Program-made: the position numbers and the translations under genes
Assembly: GCF_007097365.1 (NCBI RefSeq)
Contig: NZ_VJZR01000003.1
Coordinates: 347,843-411,842 of the forward strand
Reading direction: 5' to 3'
Source of the DNA: Flavobacterium franklandianum
Lineage (GTDB): Bacteria > Bacteroidota > Bacteroidia > Flavobacteriales > Flavobacteriaceae
Length of the DNA stretch: 64,000 nucleotides
Notes under the pieces: model-generated
Databases searched by the model: none
Told to the model about the DNA's origin: nothing
What the model saw: only the letters and a program-made list of their open reading frames with translations
Shown here: positions 55,610 through 64,000 of the stretch, piece after piece
Layout: each line of letters starts with the position of its first letter
Position numbering within the stretch: position 1 is the first letter of the stretch

Positions 55610-56962
55610 ATGAAAAAACAAAAAATAAGCTGGATAGTATTATCAATTTTTATGTGTTTTTCTTTTATTGGGATTGCTCAAAATCCAATAATAAGGAATC
55701 AATATTCTGCCGATCCATCGGCAAGAGTGTTTGGAGATCGGGTTTATGTTTATCCTTCGCATGACATATTATCCACTGAAGGCAAAGGCCGAAAGGATTG
55801 GTTTTGTATGGAAGATTATCACGTTTTTTCTTCGGATAATCTCATTGATTGGACAGATCACGGTATGATAGTTCAACAAAATAAAGTACCGTGGGTTCGT
55901 CCCGATAGTTACAGTATGTGGGCTCCCGACTGTATTGAGCGAAATGGAAAATATTATTTTTATTTCCCATCTACCCCAAAAGACACCATTACTTATGGTA
56001 AAGGGTTTACCATTGGAGTAGCAATAGCCGATAAACCATCTGGCCCATTTATTCCTGAATCTAATCCTATTAAGGGTGTGAAAGGTATTGATCCCAATGT
56101 TTTTATTGATAAAGATGGACAAGCCTATTTGTATTGGTCTTCTCGGGATATTTTTGGTGCAAAGCTAAAAGCAAACATGCTCGAACTAGACTCCGAAGTT
56201 AAAATTTTAGGAGATTTACCATCCAAAGGATTGAAAGAAGGGCCTTATGTATTTGAAAGAAACGGGATTTATTATATGACTTATCCTCATGTTGAAAACA
56301 AAATTGAGCGTTTAGAGTACGCCATTAGCGATAATCCATTAGGACCGTTTAAAGTCATGGGAACAATTATGGACGAATCCCCTACAGGTTGCTGGACAAA
56401 TCATCATTCGATTATTGAATTCAAAAATCAATGGTATTTGTTTTACCATCACAATGATTATTCTCCAACATTTGATAAAGCTAGATCTGTTCGAGCAGAT
56501 TTTCTAACTTTTAATTTGGATGGTACGATTAATAAAGTGATTCCAACTTTAAGAGGAATTGGTGTAACTAGTGCTGTAAACGAAATTCAGATGGATAGAT
56601 ACAGCAATATCAGCGAAAAAGGGACGTCAATCGCTTTTGTTGATGCAGTTGATACTTTCAAAGGTTGGAAAACAGTTTTGAGCCAATCGAATGCTTGGAT
56701 TGAATACAACACAGTCGATTTTGGCAAAAAGCGATTAAAATCGGTTACTGTAAAAGCCTTGTCTTCTACTGGAGGCATTTTGCAAATACGCACCAATGGA
56801 ATAAATGGTACTGTAATTGCCGAAGTCAAAATTCCCGTAAGCACCACTTGGCAGGATATAAAAGTTCCTGTTAAAAAGTTTGAATCAGGTATTCAAAATG
56901 TGTCTGTGCAATTAACAGATAATAATAAACAAGTCGAAGTTGATTGGATAAGTTTTGAATAA
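55610..56962 (+). CDS. GH43 arabinoxylan arabinofuranohydrolase-like enzyme with C-terminal CBM6
   Basis: 450 residues with a signal peptide ending GIAQ. Propeller: Asp35 (YSADPSA), Asp161 (KGIDPNV), Glu210 (KEGPYVF). Residues about 318-450 form a CBM6-like module (RYSNISEKGTSIAF, WIEYNTVDFG, VEVDWISFE). The MWAPDCIERNGKYYFYFP and NHHSIIEFKNQWYLFYHH segments match arabinoxylan-debranching GH43 members. It is 10 bp after the DUF1680 gene and ends the long run; a strong terminator follows. Confidence 0.9.
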   Translation: MKKQKISWIVLSIFMCFSFIGIAQNPIIRNQYSADPSARVFGDRVYVYPSHDILSTEGKGRKDWFCMEDYHVFSSDNLIDWTDHGMIVQQNKVPWVRPDSYSMWAPDCIERNGKYYFYFPSTPKDTITYGKGFTIGVAIADKPSGPFIPESNPIKGVKGIDPNVFIDKDGQAYLYWSSRDIFGAKLKANMLELDSEVKILGDLPSKGLKEGPYVFERNGIYYMTYPHVENKIERLEYAISDNPLGPFKVMGTIMDESPTGCWTNHHSIIEFKNQWYLFYHHNDYSPTFDKARSVRADFLTFNLDGTINKVIPTLRGIGVTSAVNEIQMDRYSNISEKGTSIAFVDAVDTFKGWKTVLSQSNAWIEYNTVDFGKKRLKSVTVKALSSTGGILQIRTNGINGTVIAEVKIPVSTTWQDIKVPVKKFESGIQNVSVQLTDNNKQVEVDWISFE

Positions 56963-56966
56963 ATAT

Positions 56967-57003
56967 AAAGGGTATTGAAATTTTCTTCAATACCCTTTTT
57001 TTT
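56967..57003. terminator. Bidirectional terminator ending the xylan cluster
   Basis: AAAGGGTATTGAA (56967-56979) pairs perfectly with TTCAATACCCTTT (56986-56998), followed by Ts. It lies between convergent GH43 and GH2 genes. Confidence 0.9.
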
Positions 57004-57039
57004 ATATCTATTTTGACCATTAAACCTTATAATACATTC

Positions 57040-60180
<3,141 letters not shown>

Positions 60181-60392
60181 TTATTTAAGGATATAATTTT
60201 GATGTTCAGATTGAATTTTAACGGCATAATTTTTATTCTATTCCAAAAGTAGTATAACAAAGTGCAGAAAGCTGAATTTTTTGTTCATTCTGATCTTTTT
60301 GCACCAGTTGATGGTATAATCTTATAAGTATAAGATGTAAAAATATTATTTTTTATTTTTATTTTATAATGGATTTTAAATTATTTTCAATA

Positions 60393-60431
60393 AAAAAACA
60401 ATCGGTTGTTTTATGCAACCGATTGTTTTTT
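60393..60431. terminator. Terminator-like hairpin with no gene feeding it
   Basis: AAAAAACAATCGGTTG (60393-60408) pairs perfectly with CAACCGATTGTTTTTT (60416-60431), loop of 7. It lies between divergent genes, so neither terminates here. It could end a small RNA or a lost gene, or act in the long leader of either gene. Confidence 0.65.
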
Positions 60432-60680
60432 AAAAAATGATTATTCTTATTAGTCTCAAAAACACATTAAATTATGTTTTATTTTGCACATTAATAGAGG
60501 CATTTTTTTTCTTAAAATCGGAAAATTATTCCTGTTATCCCTTGTAAAATAAGTGTTTTTATTCGTTATGTAATTTTTTAAGTGTCTCGAAATCATCAAA
60601 AACACAGCATTCTGTTTCCTGGATTTTGATTTATAAGATATTTCATTTTTTAATAAAAAACCTCATTTTTTATACTTTTT

Positions 60681-60714
60681 TTGCTCGTTATAAAGAGTTA
60701 TTTGCTTATTTTTG
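60681..60714 (+). promoter_or_regulatory. Promoter candidate upstream of transketolase (TTG-N23-TATTTTTG)
   Basis: TTG at 60681-60683 and TATTTTTG at 60707-60714, 23 bp apart. It would give a leader of about 300 nt that contains the palindrome at 60940. Confidence 0.35.
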
Positions 60715-60931
60715 TGGCGTTAAAAAAAAGAAAAATTTTATCAAAAAAATTGGCTTTATTTTTTTATAAATTTTCACTTGACACCCTGTTTCCGATTTAT
60801 TCTTCCAACTCATATTTTGTGTTTGACTGATAAATTTAGAATTAAGCATAAATTTTGAAACTCATTTCAAATCCTTTTTTAATTTGAAAATAGAAAGAAT
60901 GTTTTTTTATTTTTTGTATTAATAATTTTGT

Positions 60932-60939
60932 TACATTTG
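60932..60939 (+). promoter_or_regulatory. -7 promoter element (TACATTTG) of the transketolase operon
   Basis: TACATTTG is identical to the box before the ribulokinase gene and immediately abuts the operator palindrome at 60940. The spacing to the nearest TTG is about 15 bp, a little short. Confidence 0.5.
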
Positions 60940-60960
60940 TAAATGTATATTTCACACTTA
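60940..60960. promoter_or_regulatory. AraR-like operator palindrome, copy 3 (transketolase operon)
   Basis: TAAATGT (60940-60946), 7-bp AT spacer, ACACTTA (60954-60960): one arm mismatch to copy 1. It starts directly after the -7 element, a position suited to repression, and lies 63 bp before the ATG. Confidence 0.68.
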
Positions 60961-61023
60961 TTAATTATTTTTGCAGATAAACACTTAAAAAACTGAGATT
61001 AAACTATAAACTATACAAACAAC

Positions 61024-63063
61024 ATGAACAAAAAAATTGACAATTTATCCGCTGATAACATTAGAGCATTAGCCATATCAATGGTAGAAAAGGCAAATTC
61101 AGGTCATCCTGGAGGCGCAATGGGAGGCGCAGATTTTTTACACATTTTATACTCAGAATATTTAAATTTTGATCCAACGGAGATGGATTGGCCTTTCAGA
61201 GATCGTTTCTTTATGGATGCGGGACATTTATCGGCTTTGATGTATGCACAATATAGTTTATTAGGAAATTATTCAAAAGAAGATTTGCAAAATTTCAGAC
61301 AATGGGGTTCTATAACTCCAGGACACCCTGAAGTTGATGTGTTGAGAGGAATAGAAAATACCTCAGGACCACTGGGACAAGGACACGCAATGGGAGTTGG
61401 AGCTGCAATAGCTGCCAAATTCCTAGATGCCAGATTTACTGGTCTTTTTGAACATAAAATATACGGTTTCATTACAGATGGAGGAGTTCAAGAAGAAATT
61501 TCTCAAGGAGTTGGTCGTATTGCTGGACATTTAGGACTGAACAATTTTATTATGTTCTATGACTCGAATGATGTGCAACTTTCTTCCATGACAGACGAAG
61601 TATCTTCAGAAGACACAACGATGAAATATGAAGCTTGGGGATGGAAAGTAATCAATATCGATGGTCACAATCACGAGCAAATCCGAAAAGCATTAGACGA
61701 TGCCAACGCAGAAACCGAAAGACCTACTTTAATTATTGGTAAAACCATTATGGGTAAAGGTTGCGTTTTGGCCAATGGCGATATGTACGAAGGCGAATGC
61801 GAATTGCACGGAAAACCAATTGGTGATACCAAAGCAGATTTCAAACAAACCTTAATCAACTTAGGAGCCAATCCAGAAAGTTCTTTTGATATTTACGAGG
61901 ATGTTCAAGCCTATTATTCAGAAGTATTGGCTAAAAAAGTGGCGAATGCTGCAATCAAAAAAGAGACAGTTGCTGCTTGGAAAAAAGCAAACCCAGCTTT
62001 GTCACAAAAAATGGAAATGTTCCTTTCAGGAGTACTTCCTGATTTAGATTTGAGTCAAGTAGTTCAAAAAGCAAATGTGGCTACCAGAGAGGCTTCTTCG
62101 GCAGTATTAGCATATTTGGCAGAAAACTTAGAAAACGTAATTGTTTCTTCGGCGGATTTATCCAACAGTGATAAAACAGATGGTTTCTTGAAAAAAACTA
62201 CTGTTTTGCAAAAAAATAATTTCAAAGGTGCTTTTTTACAAGCTGGAGTTGCTGAGTTAACAATGACAGCTATCGCCAACGGAATCGCCCTTCACGGAGG
62301 AGTTGTTCCTGTTGTAGCGACTTTCTTTGTATTCTCAGATTATATGAAACCAGCTATTAGATTAGCGGCTATTCAAGAATTGCCAGTGAAATATGTTTTG
62401 ACTCACGATTCATTTAGAGTAGGAGAGGACGGACCAACGCACCAACCCATTGAGCAAGAAGCACAAATGCGTTTGATGGAAAAAATCAAAAACCATTCTG
62501 GTCACCAAAGTTTATTAGCACTTCGCCCTGCCGATGCTATCGAAACTTCAGTAGCTTGGGATATGGCTTTGAAAAACACTACGACACCAACCGCTTTGAT
62601 ACTTTCAAGACAAAACATTAAAGACATTCCAGCAACAGGAGCTTCAAGATATCAAGAGGCAACAGAAGCTAATAAAGGAGGTTATTTAGTGAAGTCAACA
62701 CCAAATCCAGATATTACTTTATTTGCCAACGGTTCGGAGGTTTCTACACTTATGGATGCTGCAGCGATTTTGGAAAAAGAGAATAATTTGAAAGTGAATG
62801 TAGCTTCTATCATCTCAGAAGGGTTGTTCAAACAACAATCAAAGGAATACCAAGAAAGCGTTATTCCTAAAGGGAAATTAGTTTTCGGGCTTACCGCTGG
62901 ACTTCCTGTAAACTTAGAAGGATTGATAGGCGATAGCGGAAAAGTGATTGGATTAGACCATTTTGGTTATTCGGCACCAGCAAGTGTTTTGGATCAAAAA
63001 TTTGGATTCAATCCTGAAAGTGCTTCAAAAGAAATTCTAAAATACATCGAAGAAAGTAAATAA
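61024..63063 (+). CDS. tkt: Transketolase
   Basis: 679 residues, full-length single-chain transketolase. N-terminal thiamine-diphosphate domain with SGHPGGAMGG (His28), SGPLGQGHAMGVG (114-126) and a TDGGVQEEISQG loop (Asp152) in place of the more usual GDGELQEG; the pyrimidine domain has FVFSDYMKPAIRLAA and THDSFRVGEDGPTHQP. It moves two-carbon units between xylulose 5-phosphate and aldoses in the cytoplasm and links arabinose and xylose catabolism to glycolysis. It is co-transcribed with transaldolase (24 bp). The operator-like palindrome upstream suggests pentose-responsive control, so this may be a catabolic copy beside a housekeeping one. Confidence 0.96.
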   Translation: MNKKIDNLSADNIRALAISMVEKANSGHPGGAMGGADFLHILYSEYLNFDPTEMDWPFRDRFFMDAGHLSALMYAQYSLLGNYSKEDLQNFRQWGSITPGHPEVDVLRGIENTSGPLGQGHAMGVGAAIAAKFLDARFTGLFEHKIYGFITDGGVQEEISQGVGRIAGHLGLNNFIMFYDSNDVQLSSMTDEVSSEDTTMKYEAWGWKVINIDGHNHEQIRKALDDANAETERPTLIIGKTIMGKGCVLANGDMYEGECELHGKPIGDTKADFKQTLINLGANPESSFDIYEDVQAYYSEVLAKKVANAAIKKETVAAWKKANPALSQKMEMFLSGVLPDLDLSQVVQKANVATREASSAVLAYLAENLENVIVSSADLSNSDKTDGFLKKTTVLQKNNFKGAFLQAGVAELTMTAIANGIALHGGVVPVVATFFVFSDYMKPAIRLAAIQELPVKYVLTHDSFRVGEDGPTHQPIEQEAQMRLMEKIKNHSGHQSLLALRPADAIETSVAWDMALKNTTTPTALILSRQNIKDIPATGASRYQEATEANKGGYLVKSTPNPDITLFANGSEVSTLMDAAAILEKENNLKVNVASIISEGLFKQQSKEYQESVIPKGKLVFGLTAGLPVNLEGLIGDSGKVIGLDHFGYSAPASVLDQKFGFNPESASKEILKYIEESK

Positions 63064-63087
63064 TAATCAAAAATAAACACAAAAGAA

Positions 63088-63744
63088 ATGAAATTTTTTA
63101 TTGATACCGCAAATTTAAAAGACATCAAGGAAGCTAATGATCTAGGAGTTCTAGACGGTGTAACTACTAATCCATCGCTTATGGCGAAAGAAGGTATTAC
63201 AGGAGCTGACAATATTATTGCACATTATGTAAAAATATGTGAACTAGTTGATGGTGACGTAAGTGCCGAAGTAATTTCGACAGATTTTGAAGGAATGGTT
63301 GCCGAAGGCGAAATACTAGCCGCTTTGCATCCGCAAATCGTAGTTAAGATTCCGATGATTAAAGACGGAGTAAAAGCTTGTAAATATTTTTCAAGCAAAG
63401 GAATAAGAACTAATGTTACTTTAGTTTTTTCTGCAGGTCAAGCGTTATTGGCGGCAAAAGCAGGAGCAACTTATGTGTCTCCTTTCATCGGAAGATTAGA
63501 TGATATTTCTACAGACGGAATGGCTTTGATTGAAGAAATCAGATTGATTTATGATAATTACGGTTACGAAACACAAATTTTGGCTGCATCAGTGCGTAAT
63601 GTAATGCACATTATCAATTGTGCGAAAGTTGGATCGGATGTTATTACAGGTCCTTTGAGCGCGATTGAAGGATTGCTAAAACACCCGCTTACTGATATTG
63701 GTTTGGCTACTTTTTTAGCTGATTTCAAAAAAGGAAATAGCTAG
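63088..63744 (+). CDS. tal: Transaldolase (TalC/MipB small type)
   Basis: 218 residues, short transaldolase class. Motifs [29 protein letters not shown], Schiff-base Lys87 in [27 protein letters not shown] and SPFIGRLDD. It transfers dihydroxyacetone units between sedoheptulose 7-phosphate and glyceraldehyde 3-phosphate; some relatives are fructose-6-phosphate aldolases. With transketolase it completes the non-oxidative pentose phosphate pathway for arabinose-derived xylulose 5-phosphate. Confidence 0.94.
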   Translation: MKFFIDTANLKDIKEANDLGVLDGVTTNPSLMAKEGITGADNIIAHYVKICELVDGDVSAEVISTDFEGMVAEGEILAALHPQIVVKIPMIKDGVKACKYFSSKGIRTNVTLVFSAGQALLAAKAGATYVSPFIGRLDDISTDGMALIEEIRLIYDNYGYETQILAASVRNVMHIINCAKVGSDVITGPLSAIEGLLKHPLTDIGLATFLADFKKGNS

Positions 63745-63786
63745 AAATAGTAAAATTAAAAAAAAACCACTGTTGGATGATTAGAC

Positions 63787-63878
63787 TGAACCCAAAAGTT
63801 TAGACAAATTTATAATTAATTTTGATAATAATGAGCTCGATATTGTATCGGGCTCATTTTGTTTGAATTTGTATCCAT
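63787..63878 (-). mobile_element. Fragment of an IS3-family element: terminal repeat plus transposase C-terminus
   Basis: TGAACCCAAAAGTTTAGACA (63787-63806) resembles the terminal inverted repeat of IS3/IS150-group elements. On the minus strand 63816-63878 reads MDTNSNKMSPIQYRAHYYQN-stop, and KMSPIQYR matches the MSPxxYR end typical of IS3 OrfB transposases. Upstream of it the frame is closed by a stop and shows no transposase similarity, so only about 90 bp survive. The embedded hairpin AATGAGCTCGATA/TATCGGGCTCATT (one wobble) may serve as its terminator. Confidence 0.5.
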
Positions 63879-64000
63879 TTTAATGGTTTTTTATATTGTT
63901 TTTTGAAAATAATAATAATTGTTTTGATTGTCCGCAATTACCCATAATTTAATAAAAAGCTTTATATTTGATAAAAAAAGTGATGAATCTATTCAATTTT
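63879..64000. other. AT-rich tail, no feature recognised
   Basis: 122 bp without a supported gene, hairpin or promoter; it could be decayed IS sequence. Confidence 0.4.

Larger units (their letters stand above)
60181..61023. other. 843-bp divergent intergenic region, AT-rich
   Basis: No coding remnant is recognisable. It holds a minus-strand TACTTTTG-like box for the GH2 gene (60244-60251), a terminator-like hairpin (60393-60431), two TAAGTGT half-sites (60550-60556, 60579-60585), a promoter candidate TTG-N23-TATTTTTG (60681-60714), and the TACATTTG/palindrome pair at 60932-60960. Confidence 0.65.

Noticed and set aside
60550..60585. A fourth full AraR-like palindrome near 60550
   Set aside because: Two left arms are present but no ACACTTA arm at the 7-bp spacing, so it is reported only as half-sites.

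Overview
The window is AT-rich chromosomal DNA from a Bacteroidota, most likely Flavobacterium or a close relative. The evidence is a SusC/SusD pair, many secreted glycoside hydrolases, start sites preceded by A-rich stretches instead of Shine-Dalgarno motifs, and promoter-like sequences of the TAnnTTTG type. Almost all of it serves plant hemicellulose and pectin side-chain use (arabinan and decorated glucuronoarabinoxylan).

Region 1 (1-16155) is an arabinan utilization locus fused to arabinose catabolism. It runs: SusC-like receptor (5' end outside the window), SusD-like lipoprotein, GH51, lipoprotein GH43 endo-arabinanase, strong terminator, GH43 lipoprotein, GH43 endo-arabinanase, large GH51, then ribulokinase, ribulose-phosphate epimerase, arabinose isomerase and a lipoprotein aldose 1-epimerase. 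Together these bind and import arabinan, cut the backbone, release arabinose and convert it to xylulose 5-phosphate.

Region 2 (16280-19247) is an AraC-type regulator divergent from a two-gene hexuronate operon (SDR mannonate/fructuronate oxidoreductase and mannonate dehydratase), suited to glucuronic acid released from xylan. Region 3 (19301-20590) holds a decayed susC pseudogene behind a promoter/operator that still looks intact, followed by two terminators; no susD remains.

Region 4 (20591-56962) is a run of 22 same-strand genes, including one esterase relic, with no SusC/SusD partner. It encodes GH115, GH95, CE6, GH31, seven units related to CE1 esterases (one protein has two heads, one unit is a deletion relic), an Aes-like esterase, five GH43, GH3, GH8, GH9, GH97 and a GH127/GH146-type enzyme. 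The set covers the linkages of a heavily substituted, acetylated and feruloylated glucuronoarabinoxylan. The run closes with a terminator convergent to a GH2 beta-galactosidase (57040-60180, minus strand).

Region 5 (60181-64000) has an 843-bp intergenic region, then transketolase and transaldolase, the pentose phosphate exit route for arabinose and xylose, and finally a fragment resembling the end of an IS3-family element.

The most notable regulatory signal is a 21-bp palindrome, TAAGTGT-N7-ACACTTA, found upstream of the ribulokinase operon, the GH95-led operon and the transketolase operon. It is a good candidate for an arabinose regulator (AraR-like) operator that ties the three distant units into one regulon. 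No araR-like regulator, pentose transporter, xylose isomerase, xylulokinase or GH10/GH11 xylanase is in the window.
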